NCBI GenBank assembly: GCA_963742205.1
Contig: CAVUKZ010000006.1
Location: 310,001-374,000, forward strand
DNA length: 64,000 nt
Source: WHSW01 sp963742205
GTDB lineage: Bacteria; Actinomycetota; Thermoleophilia; Solirubrobacterales; 70-9
Reading direction: 5' to 3'
Under the pieces are notes generated by a model. That model was not told the origin of the DNA, did no database searches, and saw nothing but the letters and a program-made list of their open reading frames with translations. This document shows positions 55,808-63,056 of the stretch, piece after piece. Numbering within the stretch: position 1 is the stretch's first letter; the number at the start of each line of letters is the position of its first letter. The position numbers were made by a program, and so were the translations under genes.

Positions 55808-55838
55808 AACGTAGGAGTTAGAGCGCACTCAAAGTCAA
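55808..55838 (-). promoter_or_regulatory. MerR-type promoter of the aldo/keto reductase gene
   Basis: On the minus strand TTGACT (55833-55838) and TACGTT (55808-55813) are separated by 19 bases, longer than the usual 17 and typical of MerR-activated promoters. Between them lies TTGAGTGCGCTCTAA, an inverted repeat. The predicted transcript start is about 30 bases before the AKR ATG. Confidence 0.75.
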
Positions 55839-55865
55839 GCTCCGAGGCGGCCGATCCACAACTTC

Positions 55866-55896
55866 TTGACTTAGAGCGCGCTCGAAGATCTAACTT
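55866..55896 (+). promoter_or_regulatory. MerR-type promoter of the merR gene
   Basis: TTGACT (55866-55871) and TAACTT (55891-55896) are separated by 19 bases. The spacer carries an 18-base near-perfect dyad with half-sites CTTAGAGCG and CGCTCGAAG. The predicted transcript start falls at or within a base of the GTG start at 55903, so the mRNA may be leaderless. Confidence 0.75.
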
Positions 55897-55902
55897 TCTG
55901 AT

Positions 55903-56295
55903 GTGGCCGTAGCGACCCCCGACCAGCTGACGATCTCCGACGTCGCCTCGGAGACCGGGCTCACCAACCACACCCTGCGCTACTACGAGCGCGCCGGCCT
56001 GCTCAACGGCGTCGGGCGCAACGACTCGGGTCATCGCCGCTACACCAGCGCGGACGTGGAATGGGTCGTCCTCGTCACCCGCCTGCGGGCGACGGGGATG
56101 CCGATCCGCAAGATCCGCCGTTACGCCGAGCTCGTCCGCGCGGGCGAGGGCAACGAGGCGGAGCGGGTCGAGATCCTCGAGTCACACCGCGCCGAGGTCG
56201 TGGCGAAGATCGCCGAGCTCGAGCACAACCTCGAGCTGATCGACTACAAGCTCGGGCTCTACCGCGAGTGCGTCAGCCGCGACAGCAGGGCCTGA
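55903..56295 (+). CDS. MerR-family transcriptional regulator
   Basis: This 130-residue regulator has the MerR winged helix (TISDVASETGLTNHTLRYYE then RAGLLNGVGRNDSGHRRY, residues 10-47, in two parts) and a dimer coiled coil (RVEILESHRAEVVAKIAELE). The C-terminal part lacks metal-binding Cys residues, apart from one in LYRECVS, so it belongs with the HmrR/AdhR/YyaN-like group that responds to aldehydes or oxidants. The divergent aldo/keto reductase gene shares a mirror-image operator, which suggests aldehyde control. Confidence 0.9.
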   Translation: MAVATPDQLTISDVASETGLTNHTLRYYERAGLLNGVGRNDSGHRRYTSADVEWVVLVTRLRATGMPIRKIRRYAELVRAGEGNEAERVEILESHRAEVVAKIAELEHNLELIDYKLGLYRECVSRDSRA

Positions 56296-56449
56296 ACGCG
56301 CGGCGGGTCACGGCGAACGCGGGCGCGGCGATGGCGGCCGTCGCAACCACGACGGCGCCGACCCCCGCACGCCTCAGGCTCCCTGCTCCTGATGACACTG
56401 CTCGTTGAAACCTACCCGGAAACCGTTAGTTGCGTCAGTTGCCACTAAG

Positions 56450-57958
56450 TCATCGAGCGCCGGCGTCGGCGAGCAGCGCCTCCACCAAGCCCTCGATGTC
56501 GTGACGCTCGGCCTCCACCGCCACCTCGAGCCCGAGCTCGCGCGCGGTCTCGGTGGTCACGGGCCCGATCGAGATCACCCTGGCGGAGCGCGGAAACCGG
56601 TCGCCGAGCGCCTCGATCAGGTTGCGGACGGTCGACGACGAGGTGAAGGTGATGTAGTCGGCCTCCTGCGCCGCGTCGACCGCCCCCGCATCGGGCGGCT
56701 CGCGCACGGTCTCGTAGAGCGGCACGACATCGACCCGTGCGCCGCGGTCGGCGAGCGCCTCCGGGATCACGTCGCGCGCCTCCGCCGCGCGCGCGACGAG
56801 CACCGGCCGGTCGCGCACGTCGACCGATGTCAGGGTCTCGACCAGCGCCTCGGCGACGTAGCTCTCCGGGATCAGGTCGGCGATCACCCCGTGCCGCGCC
56901 AGGGCCCTCGCCGTGCCGGGACCGATCGCGGCGACCGTCGCGTTGGCGAGGGCTCGGGCATCGCGACCCTGGGCGGCCATCGCCTCGAACAGCAGCCGGA
57001 CTCCGTTGGGGCTCGTCAACACGACCAGCGCGTAGCTGTGGAGGTCGGCGACGGCGTCGCGCACGGCCTCGGAGCCGAGCAGCGGCTCGATCCGGATCGC
57101 GGGCAGCTCCACCACCTCGGCGCCGAGCTCGCGCAGGGTCGCAGCGAGGCCGCTGGCCTGGGCGCGGGCGCGGGTGACGACCACGCGCCGGCCGTGGAGC
57201 GGTCGGCGCTCGATCCACGCGATCGCCTCGCGCCGGGCCGCGACCGGGCCGAACAGCAGGATCGCCGGCGCGCCCAGACCGGCCTCGGCAACCGCGTCCG
57301 GAAGCCCGGCCAGCGTCGAGCTGACGGTTTGCTGGCCGTCCTGAGTGCCACGGTGGATCGCGGCGGCCGGCTCGTCGGGGTCGCGCCCGCCGGCGGCCAG
57401 GCGCTCGGCGATCAGCGGCAGGTTCTTGACGCCCATGTACAGCACCAGGGTGCCGGGGAAGCGCGCGAGCGCCTCCCAATCGAGCGCCGTCTCGTCCTTC
57501 GCCGGGTCCTCATGCCCGGTGACGAACGCGACCGCCGAGGCGTCGTCGCGATGGGTAACCGGGATCCCCGCGTAGGCCGGGGCGGCGACCCCCGCCGTCA
57601 CGCCGGGGACGATCTCGAACCCCACGCCGGCGGCGGCGAGCGTCTCCGCCTCCTCTCCGCCGCGGCCGAACACGAAGGGGTCGCCGCCCTTGAGCCGCAC
57701 AACGCTGCGGCCCTCGCGCGCGCGCTCGACCATCAGCGCCTCGATCTCCTCCTGGGGCATGGCGCTGTCTCCCGGGCGCTTGCCGACGTAGACGAGCTCG
57801 GCGTCGTCGCGGGCGCCGGCGAGCGCGCCGGGGCCGATCAGCCGATCGTGGAGGATCACGTCGGCGCTGGCGATCAGCTCCTTCGCACGCACGGTCATCA
57901 GCCCCGGATCGCCCGGGCCCGCCCCGACCAGGTAGACGATTCCCGCGCGGGCACTCAT
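56450..57958 (-). CDS. cobA/hemD: Uroporphyrinogen-III C-methyltransferase/uroporphyrinogen-III synthase fusion
   Basis: This 502-residue bifunctional enzyme closes hydroxymethylbilane to uroporphyrinogen III (HemD part) and methylates it toward siroheme and cobalamin (CobA part). The methyltransferase half has YLVGAGPGDPGLMTVRA near 10, VVRLKGGDPFVFGRGGEE near 85 and VTAGVAAPAYAGIPVTHRD near 115. The synthase half (from about 255) has VVVTRARAQA, VLTSPNGVRLLFEA and ITFTSSSTVRNLIEAL. The ATG at 57958 overlaps the hemC stop, and it is the last gene of the ccm-hem operon. Confidence 0.94.
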   Translation of the reverse strand: MSARAGIVYLVGAGPGDPGLMTVRAKELIASADVILHDRLIGPGALAGARDDAELVYVGKRPGDSAMPQEEIEALMVERAREGRSVVRLKGGDPFVFGRGGEEAETLAAAGVGFEIVPGVTAGVAAPAYAGIPVTHRDDASAVAFVTGHEDPAKDETALDWEALARFPGTLVLYMGVKNLPLIAERLAAGGRDPDEPAAAIHRGTQDGQQTVSSTLAGLPDAVAEAGLGAPAILLFGPVAARREAIAWIERRPLHGRRVVVTRARAQASGLAATLRELGAEVVELPAIRIEPLLGSEAVRDAVADLHSYALVVLTSPNGVRLLFEAMAAQGRDARALANATVAAIGPGTARALARHGVIADLIPESYVAEALVETLTSVDVRDRPVLVARAAEARDVIPEALADRGARVDVVPLYETVREPPDAGAVDAAQEADYITFTSSSTVRNLIEALGDRFPRSARVISIGPVTTETARELGLEVAVEAERHDIEGLVEALLADAGAR

Positions 57959-58836
57959 GCGGATCGCTCCGCGGCGGCGAGGATCTCCCGCGCGCCCGCG
58001 GTCAGCATCCGCTCGGCGAGCCCCTCGCCGAGCGCGACCGGCTGTTCGGGATCGCCCTCGACCCGGTCGCGGACCCACGACTCGCCGTCGGGCGACCCGG
58101 CGTAGCCGAGGACCACGAGCCGCTCGTGCTCGAAGCGCGCGCAGACACCAACCGGCGTGTCGCACGATGCCTCGAGCGCCCGCACGGCGGCGCGCTCGGC
58201 CGTGAGCTCAGTGAGCGCCGCCCGGTCGGAGATCGCCGCCGCGGCCCTCGCCGCGGCCTCGTCGCCGACGGCGGCCTCAAGCGCGAGACAGCCCTGGCCG
58301 GGGGCCGGGGTGAGCTCTTCCAGACCGAACCGGAAGGAGATCGCATCGGCGCGGCCGAGCCGCATGAGGCCGGCCGTCGCGAGCACGATCGCGTCGAAGT
58401 CGCCTGCCTCGAGCCGTGCCAAGCGCGTGTCGACGTTGCCCCGCAACTCGGCCACCTCGAGATCCGGCCGCAGGGCGAGCAGCTGCGAACGTCGGCGCAG
58501 GCTCGCGGTGCCAACCCGCGCGCCCTCGGCGAGGTCGTCGAGCCCGCTCGCGCTGCCGATGAGCGCGTCGCTTGGATCCTCGCGCCCGGGAACGCCCACC
58601 AGCGCCAACCCGTCCGCCAGCTCGCCCGGAAGATCCTTTGCCGAATGGACGCCGATCGCCACCTCGCCGGCGAGAATCGCCCGCTCGATCCCGCCGACGA
58701 AGCGCGACTTGTCGCCGACGTCGCCGTCGGCGGTCCGGATCGTGACCACCTCGGCACCGTCGAGCGCTGCGGCGATGGCCTCGGCCTGAATCCGCGCGAG
58801 CGCGCTGCCGCGCGAGCCCAGCCGGAGCCGGCTCAC
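57955..58836 (-). CDS. hemC: Porphobilinogen deaminase HemC
   Basis: HemC joins four porphobilinogen units to hydroxymethylbilane. The 293-residue enzyme has RLGSRGSALARIQA at the start, VHSAKDLPGEL near 70, GTASLRRRSQLLAL near 118 and ELRGNVDTRLARL near 140. The Cys that carries the dipyrromethane cofactor is in ALEASCDTPVGV near 230. The GTG at 58836 overlaps the hemA stop (GTGA). Length is normal. Confidence 0.95.
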   Translation of the reverse strand: MSRLRLGSRGSALARIQAEAIAAALDGAEVVTIRTADGDVGDKSRFVGGIERAILAGEVAIGVHSAKDLPGELADGLALVGVPGREDPSDALIGSASGLDDLAEGARVGTASLRRRSQLLALRPDLEVAELRGNVDTRLARLEAGDFDAIVLATAGLMRLGRADAISFRFGLEELTPAPGQGCLALEAAVGDEAAARAAAAISDRAALTELTAERAAVRALEASCDTPVGVCARFEHERLVVLGYAGSPDGESWVRDRVEGDPEQPVALGEGLAERMLTAGAREILAAAERSA

Positions 58837-60173
58837 CTGCCGCTGCGGCGCCGGCGCTCGCCCAGGTCCGAGACCTCGGCCCCGGCGGCCTCGAGCGGCT
58901 CGCTGTCGCGGTCGAGCCCGAAGAGGTCGCGCAACACCGCGACCTTCGCGTAGGAGTCGTCGGCCTCGGCCTCGCGCTTGAGCCGCAGCGTGGGCTCGTG
59001 CAGCAGCCGCGAGGCGATCGCCCGCGCGGCCACCGCGAGCCGCTCCCGGTCGGCCTCGGTGAGCCCCTCCCACCGCGACTCGTTCTCGTCCAGGACCCGC
59101 CTCACGATCTCGTCGGCGCGGTCGTGCAGCGCGGTGATCGTCGGGGTCACGTCCTGGGCCGCGAGCCAGCGCATGAAGCGGGCGAGCTCGGAGCGCAGGA
59201 TCCCCTCGACCCGCCGGGCCTCGGCCTCGCGACCCGAGAGGTTGCGCTCGACCAGCGTCTGCAGGTCGTCCATGTCGTAGAGGCTGGCGCCGGCGATCTC
59301 GCGCGAGGCGGGCTGGATGTCGCGGGGGACCGCCAGGTCGATCAGCAGCAACGGCCGACCGGCGCGCACGGCCATTACCTCGGCGAGCGCCTCGCGCTCG
59401 ATCACATGGTGGGGCGAGCTGGTCGACGTGACGACGATGTCCGCGCCCGCGAGCTCCTCGGGCAGCGACTCGAAGCGCACCGCATGCCCGCCGAAGCGCT
59501 CGGCGAGCCCGATCGCGCGGTCGTAGTGGCGGTTGGCGATGAAGATCGCCTCGACGCCCTTGGCAGCCAGCGCGCGAGCGGTGAGCTCGGCGGTCTCGCC
59601 GGCCCCCACGACCAGCACGCGCCGGTTCTCGAGCTCGCCGAGCGTGCGCTGAGCGAGCTCGACAGCGACCGAGGGGATCGACAGCGAGCGCTCCGAGATC
59701 CCGGTCTCCGTACGGGCGCGCTTGCCGGCGACCAGGGCGTCACGGAACAGGCGGTTGAGGATCGGCCCGGTGGCGCCCTCCACCAGCGCGAGCTCGTAGG
59801 CGCGCTTGACCTGACCCTGGACCTCGGCCTCGCCGATGATCATCGAGTCGAGCCCCGACGTCACGCGGAAGAGGTGCTCGGCCGCGGCGACGCCCCGCAG
59901 CGAGTAGAGGCTCCCGACCAGCTCGGTCGGTTGGATCTCCGCCTCGCGCGCGAGCACGCCGAGCGCCAGGGCCTCGGCACCGACCGGGTCGGCCGCGTAG
60001 AGGTAGAGCTCGGTCCGGTTGCAGGTGGAGATCGCGGACGCCTCGAGGATCGCGTCGCGCTCCACCAGTTCGCGCAGGACCCCCACGGCGCGCCCCTCGG
60101 TGAGCGCCATGCGCTCGCGCAGCTCGAGCGGCGCGGTCTTGTGCGAGACGCCGAGTGCTAGGAGCTCACTCAC
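58833..60173 (-). CDS. hemA: Glutamyl-tRNA reductase HemA
   Basis: HemA reduces glutamyl-tRNA to glutamate-1-semialdehyde, the committed step of C5-pathway heme synthesis. The 446-residue enzyme has the catalytic Cys in ISTCNRTELYLY near 50, SGLDSMIIGEAEVQGQVK near 107, the NADPH site VLVVGAGETAELTARAL near 185 and a C-terminal dimer helix. The start has GVSHKTAPLELRE, as usual. The GTG at 60173 overlaps ccmD. hemL and hemB are not in the window. Confidence 0.95.
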   Translation of the reverse strand: MSELLALGVSHKTAPLELRERMALTEGRAVGVLRELVERDAILEASAISTCNRTELYLYAADPVGAEALALGVLAREAEIQPTELVGSLYSLRGVAAAEHLFRVTSGLDSMIIGEAEVQGQVKRAYELALVEGATGPILNRLFRDALVAGKRARTETGISERSLSIPSVAVELAQRTLGELENRRVLVVGAGETAELTARALAAKGVEAIFIANRHYDRAIGLAERFGGHAVRFESLPEELAGADIVVTSTSSPHHVIEREALAEVMAVRAGRPLLLIDLAVPRDIQPASREIAGASLYDMDDLQTLVERNLSGREAEARRVEGILRSELARFMRWLAAQDVTPTITALHDRADEIVRRVLDENESRWEGLTEADRERLAVAARAIASRLLHEPTLRLKREAEADDSYAKVAVLRDLFGLDRDSEPLEAAGAEVSDLGERRRRSGR

Positions 60174-60373
60174 GCCGGCACCCGCTCGCGCTCGTCCTCA
60201 GCGTCAGCCCCGGCGGCCTTGCGCTCAGCGAGCTCGGCGAGCTCCGCGAGCTCGCGATCGATGCGCGACAGGCGAGCGGACATGATCGCCACGTAGATCA
60301 GCAGCAACGCCAAGAAGACGACGTAGGCGCCGGCGACGTACTTGCCGGCTTCGTCCAGGGGCAGCGCGGGCAT
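60170..60373 (-). CDS. ccmD: CcmD-like heme exporter subunit
   Basis: This 67-residue protein has one membrane helix (YVAGAYVVFLALLLIYVAIM, residues 12-31) followed by a charged helix (RLSRIDRELAELAELAERKA). Size, topology and place between ccmC and hemA match CcmD, the small protein that helps release holo-CcmE from the CcmABC complex. It overlaps ccmC by ATGA and hemA by GTGA. The sequence itself is only weakly conserved in the family. Confidence 0.8.
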   Translation of the reverse strand: MPALPLDEAGKYVAGAYVVFLALLLIYVAIMSARLSRIDRELAELAELAERKAAGADAEDERERVPA

Positions 60374-61116
60374 CAGCCGGACTCCGTCGCCTCGCGGGGC
60401 ACCGGGGCGATCCGCGAGCCGCCGGTTGTCACCTCGTCGCCCTCGAGCGCCCTGCGCAGGCGGCTGAGCCGCGCCCGCGACGACTTCGCGGCCAGCTCGA
60501 AGCTGACCAGCGTCTGCCACAGCAGCGCCATGCCGGCGAGACAGACGAGGAACGCGACCCACATCTTGGGTGGCAGGCCACCCTCGCTGGTGGCGAAGAC
60601 CCGCGGATGTACGAGGGTGTCGGCGAGCCGGACGGCGATGAAGTTGAGCGGCACGAAGGCGCCGGCCATGATCGCGAACACCGATGCGTAGCGCGCCTGA
60701 CGGTCACGTTCGGCGATCGCGTAGCGCAGCGGGTAGTAGGTGCAGTAGAGGAGGAAGACGATCAGGAAGCTGACCAGCGTCGGCTCGTCCCAGACGAACC
60801 ACTTCCCCCACGAGGCCCGCGCCCAGATCGCGCCGGTGAGCAGCACCGCGACGCCGAAGATCACCGAGATGTGGATCGAGACGTAGGCGCGCACGTCCCA
60901 CTTCGAGTCACCCGAGCGCAGATGGAGGATCGCCTGTACGGCCGCGACCACGAAGCCGCCCAGAGCGCAGGTGGCAAGCGGGACGTGCAGGTAGAAGATC
61001 TTCTGAATGAAGCCCTGGTCGGCGTCGTTGGGGGCGTAGAAGAAGACGAGGGCGAAGCCGGCCGTGAGGGTCGCCGCGGTGAGCCACGGGAGGATCCTGG
61101 GGCTGCTGAAGCTCAT
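60373..61116 (-). CDS. ccmC: Cytochrome c maturation heme-handling protein CcmC
   Basis: CcmC presents heme to CcmE on the outer face of the membrane. The 247-residue protein has six membrane helices, the tryptophan-rich heme motif SWGKWFVWDEPTL near 105 and flanking His residues (FYLHVPLA near 42 and a later LVHPRVFA near 168). The length matches CcmC, not the longer CcsA. The ATG at 61116 is nine bases after the ccmB stop. Confidence 0.9.
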   Translation of the reverse strand: MSFSSPRILPWLTAATLTAGFALVFFYAPNDADQGFIQKIFYLHVPLATCALGGFVVAAVQAILHLRSGDSKWDVRAYVSIHISVIFGVAVLLTGAIWARASWGKWFVWDEPTLVSFLIVFLLYCTYYPLRYAIAERDRQARYASVFAIMAGAFVPLNFIAVRLADTLVHPRVFATSEGGLPPKMWVAFLVCLAGMALLWQTLVSFELAAKSSRARLSRLRRALEGDEVTTGGSRIAPVPREATESG

Positions 61117-61125
61117 CTGGTTCGG

Positions 61126-61794
61126 TCAGTCCTCGAGTACGAAGTCGTAGACGGCATAGCCGACGAGGCAGAACACCACATCGTAGAGAGCGAGTACCGC
61201 CATCCACTTGCCGAAATCCGTGTACGAAGGTCCACCAACGGCGAGCAGCGGCTCGGCCGCGCCACCGGCGCCGATCATCACCGGGACCAGCAGCGGGAGC
61301 AGCAACAGCGGCCCGATCAGATCGCGGGCGCGCGAGTTGACGGCGAGCGAGGCGATCAGCGCCCCGATCGCCGCCAGGCCGAGGTCGGTGAGCGCCAGCA
61401 CCCCGGCGAGGGGCAGCAGCCCGCCGGCGTCGTCGAGGAAGAGGATCGCGAACACGGGTACGGCGAAGAACTCGAACGCCGCCAGGTAGATGAACAGCGC
61501 CGAGGCCTTCGCGAGGTACAGCGAGGTGCCGTCGACCGGCGCCAGCCGGATCAGGTCGAAGCCGCCCTGCTCGCGCTCGGCGACGAAGACGCGGTTGATC
61601 GCGAGGATGGCCGCGAACAACACCGTCGCCAGCAGAACCCCGGCGGCGAGGGAACCGGAGAGGCTCTCCCGGTCGAGCCCGAACCGAAAGAGCACGAACG
61701 TGGTGGCGGAAAACAGCAGCATCGCCGGCACCGATTCGAGCGTGCGCAGCTCGACCCGCAGGTCCTTGGCGAGGATCGCCCGGTAGGCGCTCAC
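61126..61794 (-). CDS. ccmB: Heme exporter permease CcmB
   Basis: CcmB is the membrane partner of the CcmA ATPase. The 222-residue protein has six hydrophobic helices, an N-terminal DLRVELRTLESVPAMLLFS and a conserved loop NRVFVAEREQGGFDLIRLAPV near 67, which contains the typical ERE motif. The GTG at 61794 overlaps ccmA (GTGA). Its neighbours, ccmA and ccmC, are in the classic order. Confidence 0.92.
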   Translation of the reverse strand: MSAYRAILAKDLRVELRTLESVPAMLLFSATTFVLFRFGLDRESLSGSLAAGVLLATVLFAAILAINRVFVAEREQGGFDLIRLAPVDGTSLYLAKASALFIYLAAFEFFAVPVFAILFLDDAGGLLPLAGVLALTDLGLAAIGALIASLAVNSRARDLIGPLLLLPLLVPVMIGAGGAAEPLLAVGGPSYTDFGKWMAVLALYDVVFCLVGYAVYDFVLED

Positions 61795-62531
61795 ATTCGT
61801 CCCTCGACGATCTTCCGGGCATCCGCGAGCGGCAATTCGCGGGCGGACCCCGCGTAGGCGACCGAGCCGTCGGCGCGCAGCGCCAGCACAGCGTCGACCT
61901 CGCCCAAGCCGGAGTCGATCTCGTGCGTGACCACCACGCGGGTGCGCCCCGCGGCCGGGCCGAGCAGCTCGTCGACGACGCCCGCCGCGCCCAGGTCGAG
62001 GTGGGAACGCGGCTCGTCGAGCAGCAGCAGGTCCGGGGCGTGGACAAGCGCCCGACAGATCGCGGCGCGCTGGAGCATGCCCGCCGAGAGGTTGCGCACC
62101 AGCTCCCCGGCGCGGCCGGCGAGCCCCGCGCGCTCGAGCAGGTTGGCGATCCGCGCGCTCGGGTCTTCGACCCGGTGCAGCCGGGCGTTGAGCTCGAGGT
62201 TCTCACGGACGCTGAGCTCGCGATAGAGCAGTGGCTCGTGGCCCAGGTAACCGACCCGACCGCGGATCTTCCAAGCCTCGCGGGGTAGCGAGGCCCCGAG
62301 CACCTCGACCTCACCGGCGCTCGGCCGCAGCAGGGTCGCGAGGATCCGCAGCAGGGTGCTCTTCCCGGCGCCGTTGGCGCCGATCACCGCCAGCGCGGCG
62401 CCTGGATCGAGCTCGAGCGAGACGCCCCGGAGCACCGGGCGCTCGTCGTAGTCGCGGCGCAGATCGCGCAGCGAGATCGCCGGCTCACCGGTCGCCGGCG
62501 CGCCTGCGCGGGCCTGGGTCGCCGTCTCCAT
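61791..62531 (-). CDS. ccmA: Heme exporter ATPase CcmA
   Basis: CcmA is the ABC ATPase that drives release of holo-CcmE. The 246-residue protein has Walker A in VIGANGAGKSTLLRIL near 53, the signature NLSAGMLQRAAICRAL near 147, Walker B in DLLLLDEPRSHLD near 169 and the switch His in VVTHEID near 203. The ATG at 62531 starts the ccmABCD-hemA-hemC-cobA/hemD operon. It is divergent from the stress-protein gene by 54 bases. Confidence 0.92.
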   Translation of the reverse strand: METATQARAGAPATGEPAISLRDLRRDYDERPVLRGVSLELDPGAALAVIGANGAGKSTLLRILATLLRPSAGEVEVLGASLPREAWKIRGRVGYLGHEPLLYRELSVRENLELNARLHRVEDPSARIANLLERAGLAGRAGELVRNLSAGMLQRAAICRALVHAPDLLLLDEPRSHLDLGAAGVVDELLGPAAGRTRVVVTHEIDSGLGEVDAVLALRADGSVAYAGSARELPLADARKIVEGRM

Positions 62532-62585
62532 GAGCCAAGGATGAGGCACCCGCCGGTGCGGGCGCGGTCCGCCATACTGTCCTGC

Positions 62586-63047
62586 ATGGAGGCCTCGACA
62601 GCGGGCGCTCGGACCACCGTTGCGACCTACGACGGCTATCGGGAGGCGGAGCGAGCCGTTGACTTTCTCTCGGACCGGGGGTTTCCGGTCGAGCGTGCCG
62701 CGATCGTCGGTACCGGGCTGAAGACCGTCGAGCAGATCGCGGGCCGGTTGACCACCGGTCGCGCGGCGCTGGTCGGCGCCGGGCAGGGGGCGATGATCGG
62801 CCTCCTCTTCGGCCTCCTCTTCGGGCTGTTCTTCGAGGGCCCGGCGTTCTTTGGGGTCCTGCTGTACGGCCTGGTCGCCGGGCTCCTCTTCGGCGCCGCC
62901 TTCGGGGCGATCGCCCAGGCCGCGCAGGGCGGCCGTCGCGACTTCGCCTCGGTGCGCTCGATGCAGGCCGAGCGCTACGAGGTCCAGGTCGACCACGAGG
63001 TCTCGGCGCAGGCGAAGCAGCTGCTCGCCGAGCTGCCCGCCGCCTAG
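62586..63047 (+). CDS. General stress protein 17M-like (YflT) membrane protein
   Basis: This 153-residue protein begins with a YflT-like ferredoxin fold (VATYDGYREAERAVDFLSDR then GFPVERAAIVGTGL) and continues into a glycine-rich double-hairpin membrane region (GAMIGLLFGLLFGLFFEGPA and a second LVAGLLFGAAFGAIAQAA). The layout matches the general-stress-protein 17M-like domain of actinobacteria. The ATG at 62586 follows GTCCTGC. The function in stress is not defined. Confidence 0.82.
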   Translation: MEASTAGARTTVATYDGYREAERAVDFLSDRGFPVERAAIVGTGLKTVEQIAGRLTTGRAALVGAGQGAMIGLLFGLLFGLFFEGPAFFGVLLYGLVAGLLFGAAFGAIAQAAQGGRRDFASVRSMQAERYEVQVDHEVSAQAKQLLAELPAA

Positions 63048-63056
63048 ACGACGAGC

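Noticed and set aside
56296..56449. A gene in the gap between merR and cobA/hemD
   Set aside because: Only short frames without ribosome site or recognisable sequence are present; the gap looks like a convergent non-coding region.
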